The translations under genes were made by a program, and so were the position numbers. 64,000 nucleotides of DNA, taken from Anniella stebbinsi (lineage: Eukaryota; Chordata; Lepidosauria; Squamata; Anniellidae). Where the stretch lies: NCBI GenBank assembly GCA_029215795.1, contig JARDYH010000007.1, forward strand, positions 98,037,263 to 98,101,262, read 5' to 3'. Positions within the stretch are counted from its first letter, which is position 1. Each line of letters opens with the position of its first letter. The notes beneath the pieces were generated by a model. It saw only the letters and a list, made by a program, of their open reading frames with translations, did not search any database and was not told where the DNA came from. Shown piece after piece: positions 12,405 to 24,932 of the stretch.

Positions 12405-14640
12405 AGTAGTTTGACTATACATCTCATTTGAGAGGGTTTTACCCTTAAAAGCAGCCTAAATATAATTTTTAAAAACAGTGATGGGGGTTAACTGTATAAG
12501 CAACAGCAGAGTTTGAAAACATAGCAAGGATTAAATATGCCTTTTCTACACAGTGAATTCATGTATACCAGTACCACTGCCTTGAAACTTTGAAGACGTG
12601 CTAGGAGACACAAATTTGGAGACTCCCACTTAGCCTTGGTGACTTTGAAGACTTTTCCCAAAATCTGGACTTTAAATGTTAACAAAACCTTTGACTAAAG
12701 AAAGTAAGTTATCTTTTGCCCAAAGGATTTTCATCAGAAAGGCAGGGAGGAGGTTCTTCAACCTTCCCTCATCCCTCCTGGCAGTTTACAAGTTAGTTTA
12801 TAACTAACAATCATTCTCAGGCTTGTTCTCACAGGAGCTGGCAGGGATGCAAAGCTGGGACCACTGGCATTTTTAAAAGGTGTTCTAGAAAGAGTGTTTG
12901 TAATACTTTTGAAGGGTTTTATCACATTATGTTTTAGTGTTCAATTTGTATTTTATTTTAAAATATAAAACAAAAAGTATATGCTAACCTTCCTAATTTT
13001 CTATATTTAACTTTTCTCAAGCTTGAATATGGAAGGACTACATTACATTTTACATGATATGATCACCATAAATATTATTATGATTTCCTTAAAAATCAAC
13101 ATGATTGCCCTGCAGAGGAACTTTGTGGTATCTATGTAATCTTGAAACATTATACTCCTGTGTTAGTATTCATAGCTTAATGCCCTTACAATCCTGTATC
13201 ATTGCTAGTAGTCATAGCAATTTGTTCCATGTTCACTTAATTATATGTGTTATTTTCCATTTTTAAATATTAACAATTCTGAGACTTTAGAGTAGCATTG
13301 TAGATAATACCAAGTGGAATTCCCAACATGTAGTAATTATAAAACAAAGGCTGGATTGTTACACTGTTTTGTTCTTTCAATGTTTATACAAGGGCAAATT
13401 TTTAATACTGCAGAAGGACAAGCCAAGTTACCAATTGCAATATTGCAAGTCTGGTGGTATGATCCAAGCAGACAGAACATTTCTCTCATGCTTGGTGATA
13501 TTTTTTTAGGAGTACACGTAAGATTTCTGAACAGTATTGAGTATTAAAATTATAAATTTTAAGAGGAATAGATTCCTCCCCAGGACAGAAATTCTAGGTA
13601 AAAAATGTAACATAGTACTATTGAGCCCCTGATGCTTTGATGGTGAACTTGAGATGAAGAAACTGGTGAAGCTGTCGAAGAAAATGTTGTGATAATGGTT
13701 GACAGCAGTGTTGGCAAGCCAGTTGGAAGCAGTGACCACAATCAATATCATGCTAGTGAAAAATTATCTATAAAGTCCAATACAGTCACATTTAATTTCA
13801 AAAGAGAGAATTGCTCATATCCCTGTAGGAAGTTTGGAGGTTATTTAAAATAATATATTCGTCCACACGAATAGTGGAAGTGTGGCATTCAAGAAGAGCC
13901 AAGGAAACCATAAAAAGCAAGAAGGTTTAGCTTTAAGAAGACTTCTGCTTAAAAACTGAACACGAAATCTGGCAAAATAAATGTAAGTTGAAAACGTAAG
14001 GCAAGGAATAAAGAAATTGAAAAGCAAATTGCTTAAACAGTGGTAGTCAACCAGGTGGGCTCGAGATGTTTTGGACATCAGTTGAAAGCTGCTAAAAGCT
14101 GCTGCTGAGCCTGGAAGGGTGTGGCCTAATTGCCTGATTGATCTCAGCAACTGAGTGGGCAGGGAGATTTATTTATTTATTTATTTATTACATTTGTATA
14201 CCGCCCCATAGCCGAAGCTCTCTGGGCAGTTTACATAGGATTAAAAACAATTAAAAACAATATACAAAAATTAAAACAGCAAAAACATACAACATATACA
14301 CAATCTATACATTTAAAAACCACATCAACACTTCAAAAACTACAAAAACAAAACAAAACAAACCCAGGCTCCTCAGATATTGCCAAATGCCTGAGAGAAG
14401 AGGAAAGTCTTGACATGGCGCCAAAAAGATAACAATGTTGGCGCCAGGCGGGCCTCGTCGGGGAGATAGTTCCACAATTGGGGAGCCACCACAGAGAAGG
14501 CCCTCTCTCTTGTCGGAGGAGGGCCTTAGATGTTGATGTAGTGTTCGGGTAGGTTCATGTCGGGAAAGGCGTTCCGTCAGGTATTGTGGTCCCAAGCCAT
14601 GTAAGGCTTTATAGGTTACAACCAGCACCTTGAACCGGGC

Positions 14641-15894
14641 TCAGAAACATACAGGCAGCCAATGCAAGCGGGCCAGAGTAGGTCTTATATGTTCGAACCT
14701 ACTGGTTCCAGTTATCAATCTGGCCGCTGCATTTTGCACAAGCTGCAGCTTCCGAACCACCTTCAAAGGCAGCCCCACGTAGAGTGCATTGCAGTAATCT
14801 AACTTGGAGGTTACCAGAGCATGGACAACTGAAGCCAGGTTATCCCTGTCCAGATAGGGACGTAGCTGGGCCACCAACCGAAGTTGGTAGAAGGCACTCC
14901 GTGCCACTGAGGCCACCTGCGCCTCAAGTGACAGAGATGGTTCTAGGAGAACCCCCAAGCTACGAACCCCATCCAGAACAGGTTGAACACCCTCCATCCG
15001 GTCAGCGGAACCACCCACTAACAGCGTCTCAGTCTTGTCTGGATTGAGTTTCAGTTTATTAGCCCTCATCCAGTCCATTGTCGCAGCCAGGCACTGGTTC
15101 AGCACATCCACAGCCTCACCTGATGAAGATGAAAAGGAGAAATAGAGCTGCGTGTCATCAGCGTACTGATGACAACGCACTCCAAAACTCCGGATGACTG
15201 CACTCAACGGTTTCATGTAGATATTGAACAGCATGGGGGACAAAACTGACCCCTGCGGAACCCCATACTGGAGAATCCACGGGGCTGAGCAATGTTCCCC
15301 AAGCACCACCTTCTGGAGCCGACCCACCAAGTAGGAGCGGAACCACTGCAATGCAGTGCCTCCCACTCCCAACTCAGCCAGTCGTCCCAGAAGGATACCA
15401 TGGTCGATGGTATCGAAAGCCACCGAGAGATCAAGGAGAATCAACAGAGTCACACTCCCCCTGTCTTTCTCCCGACATAGGTCATCATACAGGGCGACCA
15501 AGGCTGTTTCCGTACCAAAACCAGGCCTGAAACCCGACTGAAATGGATCCAGATAATCAGTCTCATCCAAGAGTGCCTGGAGCTGGCTCGCAACAACCCG
15601 CTCCACAACCTTGCCCAGGAATGGAACATTTGCTACTGGCCTGTAGTTATTAAGATTTTCAGGGTCCAGGGAAGATTTCTTTAAGAGTGGTCTCACTGCC
15701 GCCTCTTTCAGGAGGCATGGGACCACTCCCTCTTGCAAAGAGGCATTAATCACTTCCCTGGCCCAGCCAGTTGTTCCATCCCTGCTAGTTTTTATTAGCC
15801 AAGAGGGGCAAGGATCCAATATGGAAGTGGTTGCACGAACCTGTCCAAGCACCTTGTCAACATCCTCGAGCTGCACCAACTGAAACTCATCCAA
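14641..15894 (-). pseudogene. L2 reverse transcriptase, 417-codon open frame
   Basis: This frame spans the whole RT domain without a stop. Visible motifs are NNYRPVANVPFLGKVVERVV, FQSGFRPG, LLILLDLSVAFDTIDH (motif A aspartates), YGVPQGSVLSPMLFNIYM (motif B) and HQYADDTQLY (motif C with the catalytic aspartates), then LKLNPDKTETLLVG and a C-terminal ARLHWLPV. In a live element this enzyme performs target-primed reverse transcription. It is severed from the endonuclease and the C-terminus by frame changes, so the element as a whole is probably inactive. Confidence 0.88.
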
Positions 15895-16502
15895 GAAAAC
15901 AGGACAAGCCTGTGCTCTGGATACCTCACTAGATTCATCTGCTATAACACTGGAGTCTAAATCCTGACGGATGCCAGAGATTTTATTCTGGAAGTGCCCA
16001 GCAAATGTATTACAGCGGCCTCAGATGGTTCTACCATGTCCTTGGGGCCAGCATGTAAAAGCCCCCGGACAACTCTGAAAAGCTCCGCTGGGCGGCAGGT
16101 TGATGATTGAATAGTGGCAGCAAAGTATTGTTTTTTTGCTGCCCTCACTGCCCCTGAATACAGCTTACCATAAGCACTTACCAGTGTTTGATTGCATCCA
16201 TCAGGAGTTGTCTCCATCTGCCCTCAAGCCGTCTCCTGTTTTGTTTCATCACTTTCAGCTCTGGGGTATACCACGGAGCCGTTCGAGCTCTACACAGGAG
16301 AGGGCGCTCAGGAGCAATCGTGTCAACTGCCCGGGTCATTTCTGCATTCCACAGATCAACCAGGGTTTCGACAGGAGAGCCAGCCCTATCAGCCGGAAAA
16401 CTCCCCAGAGCCCTCTGGAAACCAGCTGGATCCATTAGCCTCCGGGGGCGGACCATCTTAATGGGTCCCCCACCCTTAAAGAGGTGAAAAGTCGCTGTAA
16501 GT

Positions 16503-17138
16503 CTAAACCTCAGCAGGTGGTGATCTGACCATGACAGAAGGGTTGATGTAAAGTCCCCAACTTTCAGATCCCCATCTCCATGTCCAGTTGAAAAAAACCA
16601 GGTCTAGAGTGTGCCCTGCTACATGCGTTGGGCCGATGGTATGTTGGGACAGTCCCATGGTTGTCATGGAGACCATGAAATCCTGAGCTGCCCCAGATAA
16701 AGTGCCCTCGGCATGAATGTTGACATCCCCCAGAACCAAGAGTCTGGGGGACCTCAACAGTACACCAGAGACCACCTCTGTCAGCTCAGCTAGGGAGTCT
16801 GTTGAGCAGCGGGGTGGGCGGTACACCAACAGAATCCCTAATCTGTCCCGTTGGCCCAACACAAGGTGCAAACACTCCAGACTAGTAGTCGCATGGACAC
16901 GGAGCCTGCAGAGGGGGATGGAATTCCTATAGACCACAGCAACCCCCCCTCCCCGGCCCTCAAGTCTACCCTGATGCTGAACCAAGTACCCCGGTGGGCA
17001 TAACTGGGAGAGACTAACTCCTCCCTGCTCTCCCACCCAGGTCTCGGTTATACATGCCAGATCGGCTGCCTCATCCACAATTAAGTCGTGGATGAGGGAG
17101 ATCTTATTATGCACTGATCTGGCATTTAAAAGCAGCAC
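16503..17138 (-). pseudogene. L2 endonuclease domain
   Basis: A 211-codon frame opens with LLLNARSVHNKI and continues with ITETW, GGGVAVVYRNSI, VYRPPR, VLGDVNIHAEG and HTLDLVF, the usual motif order of APE-type LINE endonucleases, which nick target DNA to prime insertion. The C-terminal SDH motif is lost in a frame change at the end of this frame. Confidence 0.85.
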
Positions 17139-17254
17139 CCGGAGGCCTGAGGGCTGGCTGATAAGGCAACCAACAAGCCTGTGGGTGTGAGGGGGACCTT
17201 GTTTCCCTAACCTGGCCTTGTTTCCCTAACCTGGCAAGTCCTCCTCACAACGCC

Positions 17255-17735
17255 ATATCTCCCTCTACCTGTCACTACCCTAATTGTGCTCCCCTCAGAT
17301 CCCCCCACCTGGCCCTGTATCCTCCCTCCCAGGCACATAGCTCAAGCCTGGGGAAAGGGGAAAAAACAAACAAACAAACAAACAAACACCAAAGACAAAA
17401 ACAAAAAGCCAGCAGGCAGGCAGGCGCACTCCTCTCCTCCTCTGGCAGCAAGTCTCCCTTTCCTGCAGGTTGATGGCTTTCCCAGGCCCCTTCAGCCAGC
17501 AGCTTAAATATCCCTCCCAGGAAGGGAGGGGGACTGATGTAATTGTCCACAGCAGCTGGCTCTGTACCTAGGAGCCTGGTCCTGCAGGGAGTGGCAGTCT
17601 GCCAGGCTGAAATCCTCTGGAGGGTGGTGGTGGTGGTGGCAGCAGCGAAGACCAGGAGGCAGGCAGGCAGGCGGGCACACTCCTCCCCTCCCCTGGCAGC
17701 AGGCCTCCTTCTCCTGCAGGTTCCTGACTCCTAGC
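17255..17735. repeat. GC-rich tandem segment between L2 and CR1
   Basis: Two related units of about 75 bp (about 17410-17485 and 17655-17730) share GGCAGGCAGGC, CTCCTC runs, TGGCAGCA and CTCCTGCAGGTT. An (AAAC)n run lies at 17364-17388. It could be the 5' regulatory region of the minus-strand L2, the plus-strand CR1, or both; I cannot decide. Confidence 0.45.
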
Positions 17736-17822
17736 AGAGCAGAGCAGAGAAGAGGAAGCTGCCCCAGCTGGACTAGAAGGAATATAAGGAAGAGAGCTCC
17801 AGAGAGAGAGCGATCAGAGAGA

Positions 17823-18759
17823 GTGAACAGGGAGCGCAAACAGGAGTTTGTCATGGGGAGATCCACAGGGGAGGTCAAGGGGGAGGTCCTTAACATAATT
17901 CCAAAACAATCAGAAGGCAGAAACAAAACACAAATAGAGACTATGGACAGAAAGGAGTCTCTAGTGGTGGTGACCTGCAAAGTGCGTGCAATGTTCGTGT
18001 TCCTGCCTGACAAAAACATGGCGTACAAGTACAAGCTGCTTGCACTATTGGAAGAAAAAGTGAAAATCCTTGAGTGGCAAGTGTGCACCCTCCAAGGAAT
18101 AAGAGAAGGCGAAGAGTTCTTAGACAGAACGGTGGAACTGCAACAGCAACAAGAAGCACAAGAGACTGAAGAGCACCAGCAATCCGAAGCAGGAGAATGC
18201 TGAGATGAGGAAAGCCAATGAAGAGGGAACTCCTTGGAAAAGGGTGACAGTTAGGAGCAGAAGAACTAGAACACACTCTGAACCAGTAGAACCAGTAGAG
18301 TTATGTAACCGCTTTCAGCTACTGGAGGATGAGACTGGAGGACAGCCTGCAGAGGAAGAAGTACAGGGAAACCTGTGCAACAGTGAACAAGAGGCAGAAG
18401 GTCAGTCAACCAAGAACAGCAGTTGTTGTGGGAGACTCCCTGCTGCATGGGATTGACACCCAAGTATGTTGTGAAGACCCATGGACTCGCCAGGTATGCT
18501 GACTCCCTGGAGCACTGAAGGGTTGCCAAAGCTCATCAAGCCCACTGACACATATACTTTTCTTCTCATCTATGTGGGAAAAGATGATATTGCCAAGCAG
18601 AGCTACAAAGAAATCATGTCTCACTTTGAAGCTCTGGGAAGGAAACTGAAGAACTTTGGGGCTCAGGTAGTTTTCTCATCCAACCTCCCGGTTCTTGGAA
18701 GAGGGAAGAATGTGTTCAACCACAGCATGAAGAACTTCATCAGGAGGGCTTTAAACTGA
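17823..18759 (+). pseudogene. CR1 ORF1 remnant with esterase-like part
   Basis: Three consecutive open segments (17823-18203, 18205-18456, 18481-18759) sit where ORF1 is expected. The first includes a coiled-coil stretch. The last contains TYTFLLIYVGKDDIA and VVFSSNLPVLGRG, similar to the SGNH-esterase-like domain of CR1 ORF1. Breaks between segments show that it is not intact. Confidence 0.65.
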
Positions 18760-18829
18760 ATCCTATGGGGGAGGGAGACAGCTCCAATAGTGCCCCAAAA
18801 CAGTGTTCACAACAATGTAGGAAAGAAGC

Positions 18830-21230
18830 CAGACTATAAAGCACATATCCTTCGATGTCTATATACAATTGCCCACAGTATGGGAAACTAAAAGAAGGAA
18901 CTTGAACTCTTAATACATGAAGATAAATACGACTTGATAGTATAACTGAAACTTGGTGGGATGATTCTCATGAGTGGAATACAGCGATTGAAGTGTATAA
19001 TTTTTTCAAATTCAAAGAAAGGGAGGCTGAGTCGCACTATATGTGAAAAATACTTATTTCTGCACAGAAATACAAGAGGATGAGCCTGAGAGCCCCATCG
19101 AGAGCATCTGGATTAAAATAAAGGGGGCAAGGAGTAAAAGGAGCATGATAGTGGGAGTCTACTACTGACCACCCAATCAAGGAGAAGACAAGGAAGAAAC
19201 TTTTGAAAAGCAAATTGCCAATATTTCAAGGAAATCTGATGTAGTAGTAAAATGGGGGACTTCAATTACCCCGATATCTGTTGGGAGACAAATTCTGCCA
19301 AAAGTGGCCCCTCCAAGAAATTCCTGACATGTGTGGCTGATAACTTTCTCCTACAGAAAGTGGAGGAAGGAACTAGAGGTTCGGCTATCCTTGACTTAGT
19401 GGATAAAGTGGCAGTTACGGGAACTCTGGGGGAAAATGACCATGTCGTGCTTTAGTTCTTGATTTTAAAGGAAGCAAAAGCTGAGTATAACCGTATGTGT
19501 ACTCTGGATTTCAGGAAAGCCGATTTTAATAAACTCAGAGGGACCTTAATGAGAAAAGGAGTCCAAGTTGGGAAGGAGTTTTAAAAAAGGAAATTTTAAA
19601 CGCACAATTACGAAAAATTCCAACAAGGAAAAAAGGTAGGAGACAACAGAAAAAACCAATGAGGCTCCACAAAAAGCTTAGAGATGACATGAAAATAAAA
19701 AAGGATACCTATAGGAAGTGGAAGGAAGGCCAGGCTAGAAAAGAAGAGTACAAACAAGTAGCACAGAAGTGCAGGAATGACATCAGGAAGGCTAAAGCTG
19801 AGAAGGAGCTGAGACTAGCAAGGGATGCTAAAAGCAATAAAATGACTTTCTTCAGATACCTGAATAGTAAAATACAGAGGAAAGAAATGGTGGTTTAACT
19901 GCTTCATGAGGATTACAGATTGGTAACAGGTGACAAAGAAAAGGTCAAAGTGCTCAATTTCTACTTTGGCTCAGTCTTCTCCCAAAAGCGGGTCTACGAC
20001 CCCCCCCCCCTTGGGAAAATGAATGTACAAGCTGAAAGGGAAGGATTGCAGTTTGAGATTGATAAACAAATGGTAAAGGAACACCTAATTTCTTTTAATG
20101 AGTTCAGAACTGCATCCTAGAGTAATGAAGGAGCTGGCAGAGGAACTCCAAGAAACAACTGTCTATTATCTTTACCAAATCATGGAAGACGGGTGAAGTG
20201 CCAGACGATTGGAGGAGGGCTAATGTTGTCCCTATCTTCAAAAAGGGCAAAACAGAGAAACCTGGGAACTACAGACCAGTCAGTCTGACATCCATCCCTG
20301 GGAAAATTTTGGAACAGATTATAAAGAAGTCAATCTGTAAGCACCTTGAAAACACTGCAGTGATTACTAGAAGCCAGCATGGATTTGTCAATAACAATTT
20401 CTGTCAGAATAATCTGATTTCATTTTTTGATTAGGTAACCTCCCTTGTGGACTGTGAGAATCTTGACTTCAGCAAAGCTTTTGACAAAGTGCCCCATGAC
20501 ATTCTGAATAACTAGTGAAAAGTGGGCTAGATGAAACAACTATGAGGTGGATCCACAGTTGGCTACAGAATTGGACTCAAAGAGTGCTTATCAATGGTAC
20601 CTTCTCACACTGGGGGAGGTAACAAGGGGGTACCACAGGGCTCAATCCTGGGCCCAGTGCTCTTCAACTTAATGATTTGGACGAGGAGGTACAAGGAATG
20701 CTTATCAAATTTGCAGATGACACAAAATTCGGTGGGATTGCTAATACCCTGGAAGACAGAAACAAACTTCAAAGTTAACTTGATAGATTGGAGCGCTGGG
20801 TTGAAAACAGCAGAATGAAATTTAATAGGGATAAATGCCAAGTTCTACACCTAGGAAAAAGAAACCAAATGCACAGTTACAAGATGGGGGATACCTGGCT
20901 AAGCAATACGACAAGCGTGAAGGATCTTGGAATTATTGTAGATCACAAGCTGAATATGAGCCAATAGTGTGATGTGGCTGAAAAAAAGCATATGCTATTT
21001 TGGGCTGCACTAATAGAAGTATAGCTTCCAAATCACACGAGATACTGGTTCCCCTCTATTCAGCACTGCTTAGGCCCCATCTTGAGTATTGTGTCCAGTT
21101 CTGGGCACGACATGTCAAGAAGGATGCAGACAATCTGGAGCGTGTTCAGAGGAGGGTAACAAGAATGATCAGGGGTCTGAAAACAAAACCCTATGAGGAA
21201 AGACTGTAAGAACTAGGCATGTTTAGCCTG
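18830..21230 (+). pseudogene. CR1 ORF2 remnant (endonuclease and RT)
   Basis: [12 protein letters not shown] (19252) marks the endonuclease. Later pieces include FYFGSVFSQK (about 19950), PDDWRRANVVPIFKKGK with NYRPVSLTSIPGKILEQII (20198-20330), LDFSKAFDKVPHDI in another frame near 20465, KGVPQGSILGPVLFN (about 20625) and [18 protein letters not shown] near 21050. The motif order fits CR1 RT, but frame changes every few hundred bases rule out function. Confidence 0.85.
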
Positions 21231-22129
21231 GAGAAGAGAAGTCTGAGGGGAGACACGATAGCACTCTTCAAATACTTCAAAGGTTGTCACACAGCGGAGG
21301 GTCAGGATCTCTTCTCGATCATCCCAGAGTACAGGAAGTCAGATTCCGGCTGGACATCAGGAAAAAAAACTTCCTGTTAGAGCAGTACAACAATGGAAAT
21401 AATTACCTTGGAAGGTCGTGGGCTTTCCCACATATGAGGCCTTCAAGAGGCAGCTGGACAGCCATCTGTCAGGTGTGCTTTAAGGTGGATTGCTGCATTG
21501 AGCAGCGGGTTGGACTCGATGGCCTTATAGGCCCCTTCCAACTCTACTATTCTGATTCTATGATTCCTATATGCCCCAGCCAGGATCGCCAATGGTCAGG
21601 GGGTATGGGAGATGTAGTCGAAAACATCTGGAGGGCATCTATCCCTATGCTAAAGGCATCAAACAAACTAAAAGCCAACAGAAGCAAAAACTAGATGAAG
21701 AGGCAATGGAGAGATTGGATTATAAAAGTGTAAAAGGAGTACTAAAGAGATGCAGGGGCATTGTAGGGAAGATGGTTGCAAGTTAATTAATTTATCTTTA
21801 CTACACAACATGTTGGGGAGTTACCCACACTTGAGGAGAGCATCTCAAAGAATCATAGCATATCATCTGTAAGGGCCCCGTGGATTAAATCAATGCTACC
21901 ACAGAGATCCACAGCAGGAACAGCTGAAATTGGCCAGGCTGCTCAGTCCAGCCAGTGGGATCTTCACTGCTGTGATCTGCGCAGCAGCTCTGAACATACA
22001 AGCCGCCATTTAATGTTCTCGCCTGAAATCCCCTCACAAGGCACGCCTGTACGGGGGGTACCAGGATGGACGTATTATGAGGTGGGGACAGAAGACACAG
22101 CTCTTGTAATGGCGACTAAGAGTTGCAAT

Positions 22130-22400
22130 GTGTCTTGAATTGGTTGCCTGTGGGCACCATAACCAACATGGCTACCAGCAACAGCCAGGAAATGGCTACC
22201 CAGGACCATGCATGCCACAAGGAATGCTGAATGGACCAGTTGGAGGACTACTGCGAACAGCAGAGAGGTACGTGGATCGGGTGTGGTTAGACAAACCACA
22301 CAGTGGGGCATGGTTCCATGGTCATGTGGTAGCAGCACTAGGTGTGGTTAGTAATAACCACATTAACTGTGGTTAGCACAACCATGTTGCCCAAAGTGTC
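22130..22400. repeat. Palindrome-rich segment, possible MITE
   Basis: Several TGTGGTTA and TAACCACA motifs and self-complementary stretches occur between 22275 and 22385. A right edge near GTCGTCTGAC resembles the Harbinger-type termini elsewhere in the window. No paired terminus or target duplication was confirmed. Confidence 0.35.
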
Positions 22401-22553
22401 GTCTGACAGTGACGTTGTGGAGAACTGGAGAATAACCAATTGAAAACATTAATGAGTTAGGAAATAGCAAGGAAAAAGGCAAATTCCATAGTAGGAATTA
22501 GAAAAAGTATTAAGATGAACAGTACAAATCTATGGTGCAACCAAATTTGTAAA

Positions 22554-23768
22554 TCTCTATCTATAAAGCTGAAAGTATGTGTGTTGGTTTGTATGTCCGG
22601 AAATGGAGTTGAAGTACAACTTTAAAACTGGGCATGCAGATAGGTCTTCCCGTATGGTGATCATAAAAAATCTAACATCCAGTATTTCTCAGTTTTAACT
22701 ATTTTTAATTAATTAAAAACTAATCTTACACTAACGCCTACAACTCCCCACATGTCTACAACTCCAGGCAACTGAAGGCATGCTGGGAGGTGTAGGTGTT
22801 TGAGAGATCTTGCAGGATCGCACGCAACCACGTGGGCGATCTCTCGAGATCACTGTAACAGCTGCAGTTCCAATGGTTTCCATCTGGTTTTATCCATCTG
22901 CTACAAGGGTTAAATGAAGCGAGCTCTGGTTTCTAGAGGGGCAGGAAGTTCCAAAACTGGGAGGAAGAGATTTCTGCAGCGGTCTTTGTACTCCAGGAAT
23001 GGAAACTGGTCTGGTGAGGTTTCATAGCGTGGGAGCTGTAGGAGGAAGGGGAGGCTGATCTGGGGCAAAGATGTGAGGGGGGTTCATTGCATGGGGGAGG
23101 CACCAATACTTTGCTTTTGAGGGAGGGTTGGGAAGGTGAAACCCTCCAATTCCTCTTTTGAAATAATAAGGGAGGGGGTCTTGAAACCATGCAGTCCAGT
23201 CACATGATTTGCATGGTTGTAATCACAGGATCCATACAGAAATCAGCCCAAGCCCTATGGGGGTCTAGATTGGGGTGGGGTGGGGGCTTGTTGCACAGAA
23301 AATAGTCTTGCTTGGTTGGGGCGGGGGGTGCAGGAGGGGGGTAGAAACAGCTTTCAGAAGAAAAAAAAGGGAAGGGTTACGTATAGTGAAGAGGTACGTA
23401 TAGTGCAATAAGCAGTTCAAAAGTGCTTGCCATATTCCACCTACCCAAGCAATGGTTCTCGCTTTTAACTGTGACTTGGATGTCCTACTGACAAGAATGG
23501 TCTTTTTCAGTGGTCTTATAAGACACTGTGCCCCCCTCCCCCGCGAGGCTTTAGTACTGCAAACACCTGTCTGTTACATCACATGCAGGAGAGGGAAGGA
23601 AAGGGGGGACTGTACCACCTGGCCTCCTCATTAACTCCCTTTTAAATAAATAAATACTAGGGAGTTCAGAGCACATGCATACAACAGTTCCCCACATCCA
23701 CTGAGATCCGCTTCTCTACTATACGTTATTCAGGCACCTGGGCAACGCCCGCTATATTATAGTTCTAG
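22554..23768 (+). mobile_element. Non-autonomous Helitron
   Basis: The left end is TCTCTATCTATAAAGC and the right end is CTAG, preceded 14 bp upstream by a GC hairpin GGGCAACGCCC (23740-23750). The host bases at the ends are A and T, the expected rolling-circle target, with no target duplication. No Rep-helicase is present. The element interrupts CR1-like sequence that continues on both sides. The right end has a second AGTTCTAG 20 bp further on. Confidence 0.72.
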
Positions 23769-23964
23769 TTGCCCCATATATAGTTCTAGCTCCCCATCTC
23801 AGAAAGGTATCATAGAATAAGACAAGGTTCAGAAAAGAGCAACAAAAGTAATCAAAAGGTTGGAATATCTTCAATATAGCGTCTGGGGCTTTTTAATATA
23901 GGAAAAAGATGATTGAGCAATGCCATGATAGGGATCTAGCTTTCGATTTCCTGCATCAAACAGG

Positions 23965-24070
23965 GGGTTGGTCTATGTTGTATTTTCGGGTTTTAACTTT
24001 TGTAAACTACCTGGAGAGCTTTGACTATTAGGCAGTATAGAAATATAGTAAATAAATAAATAAATAAAAC
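23965..24070 (+). repeat. L2-type LINE 3' tail
   Basis: TAAACTACCTGGAGAGCTTT, then GGCAGTATAGAAATATAGTA and an (AAAT)n run, match the L2 tail seen in reverse at 14168. It is inserted in the older CR1. Confidence 0.65.
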
Positions 24071-24847
24071 AGATGGCCTAACCCCCCCCCCAACTTTAGG
24101 AGTCTGTGATTTTTGAAGTTGTGAATGGTGTGGAGAATGTCAACAGAGAGATTTGTGCCCTCTCTTGAGTCACCTATAAAACAGAGTAGCTGTAGGTTCA
24201 CAACAGACAAAAGAAAGTACTATTTCACACAATACACAATTAGTGCAGCCTACCACAAAATGAAGTGATGACCACTGGATTTGATAGATGTAAAATGGAA
24301 TTAGATACATTCATAGCACACAGATCCATCAACAGCTATCAGCTATCTCCAAGTCCAGAGACATCTGTAAACACCAGATGCTGGGGGCAAAAACAATATA
24401 GTGCTTCATGCCCTGCTTCTGATCTTCCCAGTAGTATCTAGCTGGCCATTACTGGAAATGGCCTTTCCCAGAAAACGTGCAGGAACATTGTGCTCACCCC
24501 AGTTCAGCAGGGAGTGTGCCAAATCCAAGCAATAGAAATGGGGAAGGTAAACTTCCTACAAGGGTGAAGAGCCACAGCGGTATTTCACACAACTAACCAA
24601 TGAGTACTAACCAATTTGTGTCCTTAGCATCTGACAACTATCTTCTACACAACACTCACAAATGTGGTGGTGAAAAATTGCACATTCACCCCCATTGGAA
24701 CTCAGCAGATTGTATTCTGGGAAACTGCAGTTCTCTCCACATTTCCTGGAACAATATTCCCTGGACCAGCACACATTTGCCCCTGAAAAAAAATGTTGCG
24801 AGAGGTCTATCTACTTACCAAACATTCAGATTTGTAGTTAATATTGT

Positions 24848-24932
24848 TCATATCTTAAAACCCAAGGCTCTCATGCACACCTTGTGAGCCTCAATAAGAG
24901 GACCACAGAATTCTTCTCCTTTTTCAATGATG
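24848..24932 (-). CDS. COX17: COX17, second and last coding exon
   Basis: This exon follows a CTTGCAG acceptor (AG at 24933-24934). Its first base completes the cysteine codon begun in exon 1, and it then encodes [20 protein letters not shown] and a C-terminus RALGFKI before TGA at 24850-24848. The residues after the junction carry the second CX9C pair ([11 protein letters not shown]) and one cysteine of the first, as in the coiled-coil-helix fold oxidised by MIA40 in the mitochondrial intermembrane space. The usual glutamate before the last cysteine is valine here. The protein is 72 residues against 63 in human. Confidence 0.95.

Larger units (their letters stand above)
10013..14160. other. 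POPDC2-COX17 intergenic DNA with short repeats only
   Basis: No conserved gene was recognised. It holds two short interspersed repeats (10121-10190, 10863-10957), simple repeats (a CA run at 11635-11650, AAT/GAT triplets at 12374-12404), and a short T-rich L2-like tail near 11225-11260. The 60-codon open stretch at about 12010-12193 is discussed under findings. Confidence 0.5.
14168..17250 (-). mobile_element. L2-clade LINE, nearly full length
   Basis: The element is in minus orientation. It carries an apurinic-type endonuclease at its 5' side (17138-16503), a connecting region with frame breaks (16456-15957), an RT domain in one long open frame (15894-14641), a C-terminal remnant in another frame (14628-14305), and an (ATTT)n 3' tail at 14168-14190. 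The short tandem tail and the RT motifs place it in the L2 group. It is one of the better preserved elements in the window, although ORF2 is broken in several places. Confidence 0.88.
17735..21568 (+). mobile_element. CR1 LINE, near full length but decayed
   Basis: In plus orientation there is a possible 5' leader, ORF1 pieces including an esterase-like part (17823-18759), ORF2 endonuclease and RT (about 18830-21210), then the characteristic CR1 3' end with TGTCACACAGCGGAGG near 21285, GGTTGGACTCGATGGCC near 21508 and the terminal ATTCTATGATTC at about 21553. CR1 elements usually end in such 8-bp units rather than poly(A). Many stops and frameshifts are present. Confidence 0.88.
22431..24480 (+). 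mobile_element. Older CR1-type LINE 3' region, split by a Helitron and an L2 tail
   Basis: The first part (22431-22553) ends in AATCTATGGTGCAACCAAAT, a typical CR1 RT C-terminal region. The next part (23769-23965) resumes with GTTCAGAAAAGAGCAACAAA. The last part (24071-24480) has the 3' untranslated sequence. The pieces are collinear once the Helitron and L2 tail are removed. This lineage is more diverged than the 17.7-kb copy. Confidence 0.6.
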
